Positions 43,188 through 52,518 are shown, counted from the stretch's first letter. The stretch: DNA of 64,000 nucleotides from Pyxidicoccus trucidator (GCF_010894435.1 NZ_JAAIXZ010000010.1:1-64000), one strand, 5' to 3'. Made by a program: numbers and translations. Notes: generated by a model not told the origin, from the letters alone.

Positions 43188-43935
43188 GGAGGGAGTCTGC
43201 TTCCTCGGTGCCGACGATGCCGGTGCGGGGGTACTCCATGTCCACGACCACATGGATGGCCGCGGAGACGACGGCGACGAAGATCAGCCGGTAGGGCCAG
43301 TTGCGGCCCGCTCCCTTCGCCGTCGTGACGCCGACGAGCGCGGCCCCGGCCAGGGCCAACCCCAGCATGAAGAGGAAGGTCGGGGAAGTGATGTGTGTCC
43401 GCACGGTCAGCGTCCGCTTCCCCGCGACCTCCGCGATGAGCAGCACCGGTGGAAGCAGCAAGACCTCCTTGTCCGGATCCTTTGTCGTGACGGCGACCAT
43501 CTCCGACCAGATCTGCCGTTGGAGCCCCGCGGCCTTCGCGCGGTGCAGCTCGAACTCCTCCACGTGTGGGAGCACCTGATGTGCCTGGATGCGCTCGTCC
43601 AGGTACTGCCTGAGCAGGCCTCGCAGTGAGTCCTGGGCAGCGTCCGGCACCACGTCGATGCGGAACCACACGCTCGCGATGGCGTTTGCCTCGTCGACCA
43701 CGAGATGTCTGTGCGCCTCCAGGCGCTTGCCCGCCTCGGAGTAGGAGAAGGCGAGGACGAGTCCCATCAGGGAGAAGACCACGCTGGAGACGGAAGTGAC
43801 CGAGGGGATCTGGGCGGAAGAAAGGCCTCGTTTGCGCGTAATGCGGTGGGCCACCTCGATGGACAGCAGCAGGAGGATGGCGAGAACCAGCTCCAGGGAC
43901 AGCACCATGAACGTGGTGATTGTCCAGTCGTTCAT
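43159..43935 (-). CDS. DUF4239 (bestrophin-like) membrane protein
   Basis: The start is ATG 43935, with GGGAGG 7 bases upstream; the frame is open to 44025. The 258-residue protein has two N-terminal hydrophobic helices (TTFMVLSLELVLAILLLLSI; SVVFSLMGLVLAFSYSEAGKR), a long soluble helical middle starting with HLVVDEANAIASVWFR, and two C-terminal helices. The conserved FSYSEA and DEANAI segments are typical of DUF4239 proteins, predicted bestrophin-like channels. The last 29 bases overlap the HEAT-repeat gene in antisense. Confidence 0.85.
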   Translation of the reverse strand: MNDWTITTFMVLSLELVLAILLLLSIEVAHRITRKRGLSSAQIPSVTSVSSVVFSLMGLVLAFSYSEAGKRLEAHRHLVVDEANAIASVWFRIDVVPDAAQDSLRGLLRQYLDERIQAHQVLPHVEEFELHRAKAAGLQRQIWSEMVAVTTKDPDKEVLLLPPVLLIAEVAGKRTLTVRTHITSPTFLFMLGLALAGAALVGVTTAKGAGRNWPYRLIFVAVVSAAIHVVVDMEYPRTGIVGTEEADSLLMELRETMR

Positions 43936-44026
43936 CGTGACCTCCCGGATTACCCTCCCGTCGTCCCAGGCCGTGCAACAGCCAGGCGAGCCCTGGTTGC
44001 GGTGCCAAGGTCTACGCGGAGGCATA

Positions 44027-44063
44027 CCGGACGCCCCGGACCGTAGCCGGCCGGGGCGTCCGG
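44027..44063 (-). terminator. Perfect 13-bp hairpin downstream of the aminopeptidase gene
   Basis: CCGGACGCCCCGG (44027-44039) and CCGGGGCGTCCGG (44051-44063) are perfect inverted arms around an 11-base loop, 17 bases past the aminopeptidase stop on the minus strand. It lacks a T-run but is a likely terminator, or a barrier protecting the mRNA 3' end. Confidence 0.6.
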
Positions 44064-44079
44064 AGCTCGAGTCATCTAT

Positions 44080-45642
44080 TCAGTGCTGGGTCTCGCGGGG
44101 AGGGTTGAAGGACAGCATGAGCTCGATGAGCAGGCGCGTGCCGTAGCCGGTCGCCCCCTTGGAGCGCCAGGTCTTGTCGGTCTCGACCCGAGAGGTTCCG
44201 GCCATGTCGATGTGTGCCCAGGGAATGCCGGCGACGAACTCCTCGAGGAAGAGCGCGGCGGTGATCTGACCCGCATTGATCCCACCGATGTTCTTGATGT
44301 CCGCCACCTCCGAATCGAGCTCCTTGCGCATGCGCCTGTCGAGCGGGAACTGCCACACCGTCTCGTCGGTCTTCTCCGCGGCGGCGCGCACCTGGTCGAC
44401 GATGCCCTGGTGGTTCCCAATGACGCCCGCATTGTCGTTGCCGAGGGCCCGTTCACACGCTCCGGTGAGAGTGGCGATGTCGAGGATGGCGTCGGGTGGC
44501 GGCTGCTCTTCCGTCGCCAGCACCAGCCCGTCCATCATGACAAGCCGGCCTTCGGCGTCGGTGTTCAAGACTTCGACAGTCTTCCCTCCGCGGGCGGTCA
44601 GCACATCGCCGAGCCGCATCGCCTTCCCTCCTGGCATGTTGTCGGTGCACATGAGGTAGCCAGTGACGTAGGCCTTGGCTCCAAGCCCTGACAACGCGGA
44701 CATCGCCGCGAGGATGGCAGCGGCGCCAGACATGTCTGTCTTCATGGCCGCGTGGACGAGGTCGTTCGGTTTGAGACCGAGGCCGCCCGAGTCGTACATG
44801 ATGCCTTTCCCGACGAGGGAGATGCGGCCTGACGGCTCGATGGGCTGGCCGCGACTGTCCTTCGGACGGTAGATGAGCTTGATGAGCCGCGGCGGCTCGG
44901 AGCTGCCTGCGTTCACGCCAATCATGCCGCCGCAGCCGAGCTCCGAGAGCGCCTTCTCGTCGAATACCTCGATGTCGAGACCGGACGACTCCGCCACGAC
45001 GCGGGCGATCTCCTCCAGGCGGCGGGCGGTAAGCAGGGTGGCGGGTGCGTTGGACAGGTCACGGGCAAGCTCGGTGGCCTGGGCCGTGCGCCGACCGCGC
45101 TCAACGCCGCGCTTCACCTCGTCGGGTGGCAGTGACTGCGACACGAGGGTGAGCTGGCCGAGTGGCGGCTCCTGCTGGGTCATGCGCTTGAGCGGCCGAT
45201 AACGGTAGCGTGCCAGAAGCACCCCTTCGACCACGGCCATGGCCGCCGCGTCAGGAGCGACGCCGACGAAGGAAGGCAGGTTCACCGCGAGGTGATTGTA
45301 ATGGCTGCCCGCCCTGGCGAACGTGGCGGCGGAATGCCTGAGCGAGGCCAGCGAGCGCTCGGCCTGGGGTCCAATGCCAACGGCTATCAGCGCGGGGCCA
45401 CCCTTGCGCGGGATGACGAGGGACTGGCCCACCTTTCCCTCGAAACCGGATGCTGAGAGCGTGGCTCTGTCAATCCCGAGCTCGGGAGGCACCTCGCCTT
45501 CGACGCCGATCGGGATGCCGATGACGCCAGCGTCCGCGGGAGCGGTCTTCGAAACGTGAAGTTTGATGGCGCCGACTTCGTCCACCGAAGGCGCGGGATG
45601 GAAGTCAGCGACGGCTTCCGCATGAAACGATGGAAATGACAT
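44080..45642 (-). CDS. pepA: Leucyl aminopeptidase, M17 family
   Basis: The start is ATG 45642, with GAGG about 8 bases upstream; the frame is open to 45687. The 520-residue protein has a variable N-terminal macro-like domain and the C-terminal M17 catalytic domain. Two-metal and catalytic motifs are present: VGKGIMYDSGGLGLKPND (metal Lys/Asp), MKTDMSGAAAILAAMSAL (catalytic Lys/metal Asp) and NTDAEGRLVMMDGL (signature with Asp, Glu and catalytic Arg). It removes N-terminal residues from peptides in the cytoplasm as a hexamer. The C-terminal WAHIDMAGTS is also typical. Confidence 0.93.
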   Translation of the reverse strand: MSFPSFHAEAVADFHPAPSVDEVGAIKLHVSKTAPADAGVIGIPIGVEGEVPPELGIDRATLSASGFEGKVGQSLVIPRKGGPALIAVGIGPQAERSLASLRHSAATFARAGSHYNHLAVNLPSFVGVAPDAAAMAVVEGVLLARYRYRPLKRMTQQEPPLGQLTLVSQSLPPDEVKRGVERGRRTAQATELARDLSNAPATLLTARRLEEIARVVAESSGLDIEVFDEKALSELGCGGMIGVNAGSSEPPRLIKLIYRPKDSRGQPIEPSGRISLVGKGIMYDSGGLGLKPNDLVHAAMKTDMSGAAAILAAMSALSGLGAKAYVTGYLMCTDNMPGGKAMRLGDVLTARGGKTVEVLNTDAEGRLVMMDGLVLATEEQPPPDAILDIATLTGACERALGNDNAGVIGNHQGIVDQVRAAAEKTDETVWQFPLDRRMRKELDSEVADIKNIGGINAGQITAALFLEEFVAGIPWAHIDMAGTSRVETDKTWRSKGATGYGTRLLIELMLSFNPPRETQH

Positions 45643-46084
45643 GGTTATTGCCTCACGTGTTCGGCGCCGAGAGCCCGCCTCAGGCAAGCGCCTTGCCCTT
45701 GGGAATCAAGAGCTCGTCCTTCTGGATCAGGACCACAGAGAGCGTTTGCAATATTGCTCATCGTGTCTCTCTCAGGTGTCGGTCGTCTTTCAAGTTGGTT
45801 GCAAGAAGCCCAGGTCGCAACGGTGTTCCCACCTGGGAAATGGGCACTGCCTCGCACGCAAGAATGCGAAACGAGCGTCCAGCGCGGCCCGTGGTTGGAC
45901 GTGACGCTCGCGCCCTACGGACGCTTCCTCCGTTCCCCAGTGACCATGGGGCCCGGCCTGGGGGGCAGACGGGTGCCCTGACGGACGTTGCCAGTTCGGA
46001 GGAGTCACAGCGGACGGCCCCGGGAGTCCTCGTCTACTGTTCTGTGGTCCATCAAGAAGGAACGGCAGCCGGGAGGATTGCGGG
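45643..46084. other. Divergent intergenic region, 442 bases, less GC-rich
   Basis: It separates pepA (minus) from the spermidine synthase-like gene (plus). About 45690-45850 is visibly less GC-rich than the coding sequence around it, as expected for promoters. It contains a 7-bp perfect inverted repeat, CCCAGGT-N15-ACCTGGG (45809-45837). A short minus-strand frame (45680-45751, TTG start) would give a 23-residue peptide ending IPKGKALA; it has no clear ribosome site and I do not call it a gene. The 46000-46070 part has no recognised feature. Confidence 0.5.
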
Positions 46085-47011
46085 ATGGGGTGGGTCGGCA
46101 TGACATGGAGGCGTCGAGGTCGCCTGGCTCGCGGAAGTAGCCCTGCGGGGAGGGGCGCCCATCGGCGTGTGCGGTGGCTGGCCCGGGTCGCCAGCGCGCT
46201 CGCCCGCCCTCGCACGGTGCTGCACGTGGGCCGGTCCACGGAGAGCCGGTTCATCGTGACCCAGGACGGTGGGGGCCGGCGCTTCCTCCAGTTCGACTGG
46301 GGTGGACCGTACCAGAGCGTCGTGGGCCCGGGGTTCCCGCTGCGGCTGGAGTTGCCCTACACGCGGGCGGTGGTCGCGGGGCTCGCCTTCGTGGCGACAC
46401 CCCGCCGCATCCTCGTGGTGGGCGTGGGCGGCGGCGCCCTTCCCATGTTCCTCCGCGCGGTGTTTCCCGGCGCGCACATCGACGCCGTCGACACTGACGC
46501 GGGAATGCTGGACGTGGCCCGGCGCTACTTCGGTTTCCACGAGGATGCGGTACTTCGTTCCCACGTCACGGATGGGCGGCGTTTCATCGAGACGCCTGGC
46601 CCGCCGTATGACGTCATCATCCTGGATGCCTACGGACCTCGCGGCCTCCCCAGGACCCTGTCGACACGGGAGTTCCTGCTGGCCACCCGGGCCCGGCTGG
46701 CCCCGGGCGGCGCGGTGGTGAGCAACGTGGTCCGGACTCCGAATCCGTTGTTCCCCTCCATGGTCCGCACGTACCAGGCCTGCTTCGAGCAGCTCTACGC
46801 CTTCGACGTGGCGGAGACGTCCAACCGCATCCTCGTGGCGTTGGCCCACCGCGAGAAGCTCCCCCGCGCGGCGCTGAAGAGTCGCGCGGAGCGGCTGGCT
46901 CGCTCACGCGGTGTTCCCTTCAGCCTCCGTGCGCTGCTGGCTCGCAGGCTCGATGACGGGCCTGGACCTCCTGGGAGTGAACAGCCCCTCCTGACGGACC
47001 CGAAGCGCTGA
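46085..47011 (+). CDS. Spermidine synthase-like methyltransferase-fold protein
   Basis: The start is ATG 46085, with GGGAGG 8 bases upstream. The 308-residue protein has a basic N-terminus, a beta-rich segment typical of the SpeE N-terminal domain (STESRFIVTQDGGGRRFLQF), and a Rossmann domain. In that domain ILVVGVGGGALPMFLRAVFP binds the decarboxy-SAM/SAM nucleoside, VDTDAGMLDVARRYFG is motif II, and DVIILDAYGPRGLP is the catalytic Asp-Tyr/Gly region. Polyamine synthesis is possible. Several SpeE-fold proteins in myxobacteria are not true spermidine synthases, and the gatekeeper residues cannot be judged by eye. Confidence 0.78.
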   Translation: MGWVGMTWRRRGRLARGSSPAGRGAHRRVRWLARVASALARPRTVLHVGRSTESRFIVTQDGGGRRFLQFDWGGPYQSVVGPGFPLRLELPYTRAVVAGLAFVATPRRILVVGVGGGALPMFLRAVFPGAHIDAVDTDAGMLDVARRYFGFHEDAVLRSHVTDGRRFIETPGPPYDVIILDAYGPRGLPRTLSTREFLLATRARLAPGGAVVSNVVRTPNPLFPSMVRTYQACFEQLYAFDVAETSNRILVALAHREKLPRAALKSRAERLARSRGVPFSLRALLARRLDDGPGPPGSEQPLLTDPKR

Positions 47012-47039
47012 GTTGCGCGCTGGCGTCCTCCGTGCGTGA

Positions 47040-49643
47040 TTGCCCGCCGTGCGCACTCCCGTCGACCACTCCCTCCCTCCCGGCGCCCCGGGCGTCGCGC
47101 CTCCGCGGGGGCGGGTGATTGTCATCGCCCCCACGCGGGCCGCCTGTGAGACCATCGAGCTCGCCCTGGGGCTGCGCCTGGACACGTGGCTCGAACGGCA
47201 CCACGGCCACCACGTGCGTGCGCTGGCGCGTGCCGGGAAGGGCTTCGGCATCGTGGCCGGCACCGGCACGGGGAAGACGCTCGCCATCCGGCCCATCGCC
47301 GAGGAGCTCGTCGGTGGGGAAGGGCCGCTCGAGGTCGGGGTGGTGAACCGCGAGCGCGAGGCCACGCCCGAGACGCCGGGCTGGAACGTCGTCATCGTCA
47401 CGACGGGCATTGCACGGCGCTGGTTCCAGCATGGCGACATCCAGCCGCACGACACGCTCATCATCGACGAAATCCACCAGACGTCGGCGGAGCTGGAGCT
47501 GTGCCTCGCGCTCGGCAAGCACGTGGGCTGCCGCTTCATCTGGCTGTCGGCCACCGTGGACCCCGCCTTCTACGTGCGCTACCTGAACAGCGCTGAGGCC
47601 ATCGAGGTCTCCGCCTTCGACCCGACGAAGGCGGCCCGCGTCCAGGTCGAGCGCAAGGTGCCGCTCTCGTTCCTCGACGGGGCGTTTCTCCGCGAGGTGG
47701 AGAAGGACCAGCGCGGGGTGGGCATCTTCCTCCCTACGCGTGCGGCCGTGGAGCAGGTGGCCCTGCACGTCCGCACCCACTGGCCGCGCATCAACGCGGC
47801 GTACTACCACGGCGGGCAGCCCATTCGCGTCATCCGCCCCTTCCTCGAAGGGACGGAGCCCCGACCCTACCTCCTCGCCATGACGGCAGCGGGGCAGAGC
47901 GCGCTCAACGTGCCAGGGCTCGACACCGTCGTCATCGATGACACGCGCTTCGCCAACCTCATCTCCGAGGGGCGCAACGTCCTCACGCGCGTCCACCTGG
48001 GTAACAACGAGCTTCTGCAGATGGCCGGGCGTGTCCATGGCCGCGTGGAGGGTGGGCGCGTCTTCATCCTCAGCGACCGCGACATCGACTTCCATGCGCT
48101 GCGCCCCACCCTTCCTGAATTCCAGCTCGCGGGGGACGCGGAGCGTGTCGCCCTCACCGCCGCCGCGCTGGGCGTCCAGGCAGATGCGCTGGACCTGCCC
48201 GTACCGCTGGACCGGACCGCCCATGCCCAGGCGCTCCAGCGACTGCACGCGCGCAACATCGTCGATGCCCAGGGCCGGCTCACGAAGTACGGCCGCGCCG
48301 TCGAGGCGCTCCCGGTGGAGCGTGACTGGGCGGAGCTCATCGTCCACGCGGAGGACGCGCTGCTGCCCTTCCTCTCCGTGTGCAGCGCCATCGAGTCCCT
48401 GCACCGGATGACGCGAGACGAGCGCGACCTGGAGGCGGTGCTGGTCCCCGGTAGTGACCACCTCACCGCGTACAACCTCTACGCCGAGGCGTACCGCGAG
48501 GCAGGCTCGGTCGGCGAGGTGTACGGGCTGTCACGCCACGTCTTCCACGCGGAGACGCTGGCGTCCTGGGCCGACCGGAGGGGCGTGCTGGTCAAGGCGG
48601 TGGAGGACGCGGCGCTGGCCATGGCGAGCGTCTACCGGAGCGTGGGCCTCGACCTTCCGGAGCGGATGCCCCCGGCGGATGAAGACGTCCACCGCCGCTT
48701 CGCCGACCTGCTCGCGTGCCATCTGCCCTTCGACCTCGTCGTCGACGAGCTGACGGCAGAGGGTGAGCCGGTCCGGGTCGCCAAGACGAGCGTGTGTGGA
48801 AGCTTCGGCGCGGTGGCGGGGAACATCCGCTACTTCGCCGACCGCTCCGGCACCACCCAAGCGTCCATCGAGGGAACCCAGCTTCCGCTCGACCTGCTGC
48901 GCAAGTACGCCCGGCGCGGTGAGCCGGAGGTCGGCTACGACGCCACGCTCCACTCCCTCGTGCTGGAGCGGAGCCTGGCGTACGCCGGCTTCGAGCTGGA
49001 CCGCGAGGTCGAGGTGCTCGACGCGTGGGGCCCGGAGCTGGCAGCGCATGCGCGACAGGTTCTCGCGGAGGCCCTGGCGCAGGGCGAGGCCCACCATCCG
49101 GCCGTGCAGCGCAACCAGCCTCGCATCGACGAGGTGCGCGAGGTGTGGCGCCGCTCGGGTGGGAGCACGCCGAGGCTCGAAGCCCCGGAGCTCACCGTGC
49201 TCTACGAGGCGCGGCTCGATGGGGTGAGCTCGATGGCGGAGTTCCTTGCGCGCCCGCTGGACCTGGACCTCGGGGGACTGGTGCCACCCGAGGTGCGGGC
49301 ACGGTTCATGTCGCTCCCGAACGGGGTGATTGTCCGCGAGCAGGCCGTGGCCGTGGGCTACGACGTGGAGGCGGACGAGGCGGGGACGCCCTACGGCGTG
49401 GTGTGGCTCCACCTGCCGGAGAAGCTCGCGCGCACGCTGGTGGAGGAGGAGCTGCCGCCGTTCGACAGGCCGGTGCGCTTCAGGGTGAGCCGGGGCCGGC
49501 GTGGGCTCGTCCGCGGCGACACGCTGCTGGACCTGCAGGACCAGCTCGACCTGCCGTGGACCTCTGATGAACTCGAACAGGCGGGGGAGGGGGGCCACGG
49601 GCGCATGCAGGGACGTGCGCACCGTCGGTCCGGGCGGCGTTGA
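47040..49643 (+). CDS. DEAH-type superfamily 2 helicase, uncharacterised
   Basis: 867 residues from TTG 47040. GTG 47049 and GTG 47114 are alternatives, and none has a ribosome site. Helicase motifs are clear: GIVAGTGTGKTLAI (motif I), LIIDEIHQTS (motif II, DEIH), WLSATVDP (III), VGIFLPTRAAVEQV (IV), AMTAAGQSALNVPGLDTV (V) and LLQMAGRVHGRVEGG (VI). Motif VI has GRVHGR in place of the usual GRAGR of HrpA-like enzymes. The C-terminal ~450 residues are helical and not a known accessory domain; they do not resemble the HrpA C-terminal domain. RNA or DNA remodelling is inferred, with unknown substrate. Confidence 0.78.
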   Translation: MPAVRTPVDHSLPPGAPGVAPPRGRVIVIAPTRAACETIELALGLRLDTWLERHHGHHVRALARAGKGFGIVAGTGTGKTLAIRPIAEELVGGEGPLEVGVVNREREATPETPGWNVVIVTTGIARRWFQHGDIQPHDTLIIDEIHQTSAELELCLALGKHVGCRFIWLSATVDPAFYVRYLNSAEAIEVSAFDPTKAARVQVERKVPLSFLDGAFLREVEKDQRGVGIFLPTRAAVEQVALHVRTHWPRINAAYYHGGQPIRVIRPFLEGTEPRPYLLAMTAAGQSALNVPGLDTVVIDDTRFANLISEGRNVLTRVHLGNNELLQMAGRVHGRVEGGRVFILSDRDIDFHALRPTLPEFQLAGDAERVALTAAALGVQADALDLPVPLDRTAHAQALQRLHARNIVDAQGRLTKYGRAVEALPVERDWAELIVHAEDALLPFLSVCSAIESLHRMTRDERDLEAVLVPGSDHLTAYNLYAEAYREAGSVGEVYGLSRHVFHAETLASWADRRGVLVKAVEDAALAMASVYRSVGLDLPERMPPADEDVHRRFADLLACHLPFDLVVDELTAEGEPVRVAKTSVCGSFGAVAGNIRYFADRSGTTQASIEGTQLPLDLLRKYARRGEPEVGYDATLHSLVLERSLAYAGFELDREVEVLDAWGPELAAHARQVLAEALAQGEAHHPAVQRNQPRIDEVREVWRRSGGSTPRLEAPELTVLYEARLDGVSSMAEFLARPLDLDLGGLVPPEVRARFMSLPNGVIVREQAVAVGYDVEADEAGTPYGVVWLHLPEKLARTLVEEELPPFDRPVRFRVSRGRRGLVRGDTLLDLQDQLDLPWTSDELEQAGEGGHGRMQGRAHRRSGRR

Positions 49644-49667
49644 GGCGGGCGCCCTGCGTGGCCCCTC

Positions 49668-50555
49668 CTACCCGGCGCGCAGCAGCGCGGAGAAGAGCTC
49701 TCTCGGGTCCAGGCTGGCAGGCAGGCCGGACACGCCGCCGTCATTCACCTCCACCACGACCCAGCCACCGTCTTCGAGCATGGCCACGTCCATCGTGAAG
49801 AAGCGGGCGTCGAGCCGCCGGCCGAGCTCCTCGAAGGCGGTGAAGTCGGGCACCTCCACGTCGAAGTCATGGTACGGCTCCGCGGCGAGGAGCCTGCCGC
49901 GCCCGAAGAACAGGCGGAACTCCAGGTGCGCGGGCCCGGCCGGTGTCTGGCCGTAGGTCTTCAGCGGCAGGAACCGGCGCACCACGAACCCGCGCTCGAA
50001 GCGGTCTCCGCGCTCCTCCAGCAGGTTGGCGCAGATGCGCTCGAAGTCCTCGCGCGTGGCGCCAGCGGGGACGAAGCACGCCTCCGCCCAGCGCTCCTTG
50101 GCCGACTTCACGTGGTCCTTCACGATGTACGGGGGCGGTCCCAGGGCCCGCGCGGCGTGCCAGGCCTCCGTTGCGTCCGGCCCGTCCGTCCAGACGGAGC
50201 GCGCGGTGTAGGCCGCGAGGCGCGGGTACCAGTTGGGCAGGTACATCGCCGCGGCGTACTGCTCCGGTGTCGTCGTCAGCCGGTGCCCGAGCTCCGAGAG
50301 GGCTTCGTCCAGCGCGGTGTACTCCTCCTCGGTGAGCATCCAGCCCCGGTAGAGCAGCTCCAGTGCTCCGCGCTCCGGCACGGCGGACACGGCCTGGGAG
50401 GCGTTGCCCGACAGCAGGGCCGAGAGGTCGACCTGGTACGAGTCGATGCCGAGCGCCTCGGCGGCCTCGGCCTCCACGTCGAACGTGTCGTACTGGTGGG
50501 GGTTGCGGCCGAAGAGGATGGCCTGGGCGCGACGCGGGTTTCGGGAAGGAGACAT
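49668..50555 (-). CDS. ATP-grasp domain protein
   Basis: The start is ATG 50555, with AAAGG about 9 bases upstream; the frame is open to 50849 but that extension is Arg/Pro-rich and non-family. The 295-residue protein has an N-terminal pre-ATP-grasp part (RAQAILFGRNPHQYDTFDVE) and an ATP-grasp core: PPYIVKDHVKSAKERW (nucleotide Lys), GFVVRRFLPL, LEFRLFFGRGRLL, and the metal-binding end DVAMLEDGGWVVVEVNDGG. It resembles ATP-grasp proteins annotated DUF4343. The amide- or peptide-forming substrate is unknown. It is cytoplasmic. Confidence 0.75.
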   Translation of the reverse strand: MSPSRNPRRAQAILFGRNPHQYDTFDVEAEAAEALGIDSYQVDLSALLSGNASQAVSAVPERGALELLYRGWMLTEEEYTALDEALSELGHRLTTTPEQYAAAMYLPNWYPRLAAYTARSVWTDGPDATEAWHAARALGPPPYIVKDHVKSAKERWAEACFVPAGATREDFERICANLLEERGDRFERGFVVRRFLPLKTYGQTPAGPAHLEFRLFFGRGRLLAAEPYHDFDVEVPDFTAFEELGRRLDARFFTMDVAMLEDGGWVVVEVNDGGVSGLPASLDPRELFSALLRAG

Positions 50556-50727
50556 CCACGAGCCTTTCGTCAGGGGTGGCGGCAGCGGGCTCATCGGACG
50601 ACGCCGCGCGCGGGACCTGACGGGACCATTTCCGGGCACAGGGTGTGCGCCAGCGGGTGGTCTCTCGTGATTGCGAGTCTTCTCGCGGAACAGACAGCAC
50701 CGCCAGGTGGAACCTGACGAGCCGGCT

Positions 50728-51615
50728 TTATGGGTCTCGAGGAGGGGACGCCCGACAATCGAAAGACACCACTTCGACGGTCTCAATCGTTTGAGCGCCT
50801 GTGGAGTGCCCACGTGGCGTCTGCCACATCGCGCGCCCTCCCAGCACACTGGGACACTCCAGGGATTCGACGGGAGTGTTCGTCAACGACCAGGTGCGCA
50901 CTCTCAGGCATCGGTGAATCGCACCATTGATGGTGACGGGCACATCCAGCGTGGTGGCAACCCGGGTATCCCTGAGACCCTCGGTGTCGGGAGCGGAGCC
51001 GCGCGGTGGGCTGCCGCAGCCTTCAAACTGGGCGAAGTACGAGCGGGCGGGGTCAAAGCGGACGCGCACAGGTCCCTCGCCCGCGGGAGTGGGGCGGCGG
51101 TACCAGACCTCCTCCACCAAGACGTCATGCGCACAGGGGCAAGGGGATGTGTCACAGCCGAAGTCCTGCCTGGTGGTGCGGCTCACGACCTCGACATCCA
51201 CCTTCGTCTGGCCGGCCTGTAGTACGTCGCGACGGATGGAGCGCTCACTCGCTATCGGTTCAGGGCCCAGGAATCCGGCAGGAAAATACACCCCGCAGCA
51301 ACTGCTGCCCTGTCCACCCTGGGGCGTCATCCGCTCGGTTTGCACGCGAGCAGGTATTCCCGAAGGCTCGACGCGCGTCCGGCGGAGCTCGAACGGGGGG
51401 CCGCCATCTCCGGGAGTGTGACGCTCGACCAGGGTGCTTCCAGGTTCGCAGTCGTACCAGCCCAGGCTCGCTGGGCGATTCCATGGCACCCACCTGTGAG
51501 AGGTCGCCAACAACCGGTTGGCACCGGCACACGCAGTCGACGACAGGGAGACGAGGGCGAGAGCACAGAGCCACACACGAGGCCGCGCGGCAAGCTCACG
51601 AGCTCGCCGCCTCAT
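50728..51615 (-). CDS. Cys-rich lipoprotein, function unknown
   Basis: Start ATG 51615 is chosen because it gives a lipoprotein signal (PRVWLCALALVSLSSTACAG, lipobox ending at Cys); ATG 51654 is also in frame. The 295-residue mature part is beta-rich with many cysteines (SSCCGVYFP; CDTSPCPCAHDVLV; FEGCGSPP; HRCLRV; LECPSVL), suggesting disulfides. I do not recognise a family. It is divergent from the pentapeptide-repeat gene, 103 bases away. Confidence 0.7.
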   Translation of the reverse strand: MRRRARELAARPRVWLCALALVSLSSTACAGANRLLATSHRWVPWNRPASLGWYDCEPGSTLVERHTPGDGGPPFELRRTRVEPSGIPARVQTERMTPQGGQGSSCCGVYFPAGFLGPEPIASERSIRRDVLQAGQTKVDVEVVSRTTRQDFGCDTSPCPCAHDVLVEEVWYRRPTPAGEGPVRVRFDPARSYFAQFEGCGSPPRGSAPDTEGLRDTRVATTLDVPVTINGAIHRCLRVRTWSLTNTPVESLECPSVLGGRAMWQTPRGHSTGAQTIETVEVVSFDCRASPPRDP

Positions 51616-51718
51616 TCGCGTCGACAGGCTCCGGTGCGTCAGGCACGGTCTCATCACGCCGCAGCTTCGCACGCGCACGGCGGTAGCGCGTGGGCATCGA
51701 GTATGGAAGAGAGGCCGC

Positions 51719-52384
51719 ATGACGCACGTACCCACGGATCCGGAACAGGCCGCGAAGCTCGTGCGGCGGCTCGCGCAAGAGGCGTACTTCGAGAACGAGA
51801 CGTTCGCCGAGCTCGAACTCCAGGGCTGCGACCTCAGCGAGAAGGAGTTCTACCGGTGTACCTTCCAGCGGACCCAGCTCCAGGAGAGCCGCTGGCGGAA
51901 CAGCGTGCTGGAGGCGTGCGTCTTCATCAGTTGTGACCTCACCCGTGCGCAGCTCAAGGCCACGGGACTCCGGGGCGTCCGTTTCGAGGGCTCGAAGCTG
52001 ATGGGGGTCGACTTCACGGACGTCTCGGCCAACCCCGAGGTGGCGTTCGAGGATTGCGTCCTGCGCTACGCCTCCTTCGTCGGCCTCAGCTTGCGGAAGA
52101 CGGAGTTCCTGCGCTGCACGGCCCTGGAAGCGAACTTCTTCGACCTGGACCTGACGGAAGCGGACTTCTCTGGGACGACCCTCACGGGCAGCAACTTCCG
52201 GGGCTGCACGCTCACCAAGACGAACTTCTCCCAGGTGTCGGGGCTCTTCCTCGACCCGGCGAGAAATCGCGTCAAGGGCACCCGGGTTCCCGTGGAGACG
52301 GCCGTGAGCCTGGCGCAGTCGTTGGGGATGCAGGTGACGGGCTTCAGTGACGAGGGGACCGAGCGCCGCGGCCGGAAGGCCTGA
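51719..52384 (+). CDS. Pentapeptide-repeat protein
   Basis: The start is ATG 51719, with GAGAGG 4-5 bases upstream; the frame is open to 51518. The 221-residue protein has an N-terminal helix (EQAAKLVRRLAQEAYF) and then a run of A(D/N)LXX-type repeats (FAELELQGCDLSEKEFYRC; FFDLDLTEADFSGTTLTGSN; FRGCTLTKTNFS) forming a right-handed beta helix. The C-terminal segment FLDPARNRVKGTRVPVETAV is not repeat-like. Some such proteins mimic DNA and protect gyrase (Qnr/MfpA); this one is short and its role is unknown. It has no signal peptide. Confidence 0.88.
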   Translation: MTHVPTDPEQAAKLVRRLAQEAYFENETFAELELQGCDLSEKEFYRCTFQRTQLQESRWRNSVLEACVFISCDLTRAQLKATGLRGVRFEGSKLMGVDFTDVSANPEVAFEDCVLRYASFVGLSLRKTEFLRCTALEANFFDLDLTEADFSGTTLTGSNFRGCTLTKTNFSQVSGLFLDPARNRVKGTRVPVETAVSLAQSLGMQVTGFSDEGTERRGRKA

Positions 52385-52474
52385 GCCAGGGGCCCACTGG
52401 CAGCGGCAACGCGTTCGGTCCGGAGCCCGGGTGAGCGGCTCCGCGCCCTGCCTCGGTTCGGCGCGCTACACCGC

Positions 52475-52506
52475 ATCCCGGAGACGCCGTGGGGCGCCTC
52501 CGGGAT
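52475..52506. terminator. Hairpin between convergent genes
   Basis: ATCCCGGAGACGCC-GTGG-GGCGCCTCCGGGAT is a 14-bp inverted repeat with one mismatch. It lies 12 bases past the stop of the Ig-repeat lipoprotein (minus) and about 90 bases past the pentapeptide gene (plus), so it may serve both. Confidence 0.6.
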
Positions 52507-52518
52507 ACGGGCTTGAAG

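Noticed and set aside
45680..45751. A 23-residue minus-strand peptide gene.
   Set aside because: It has a TTG start, no ribosome site, and no second line of support; listed only as an observation.
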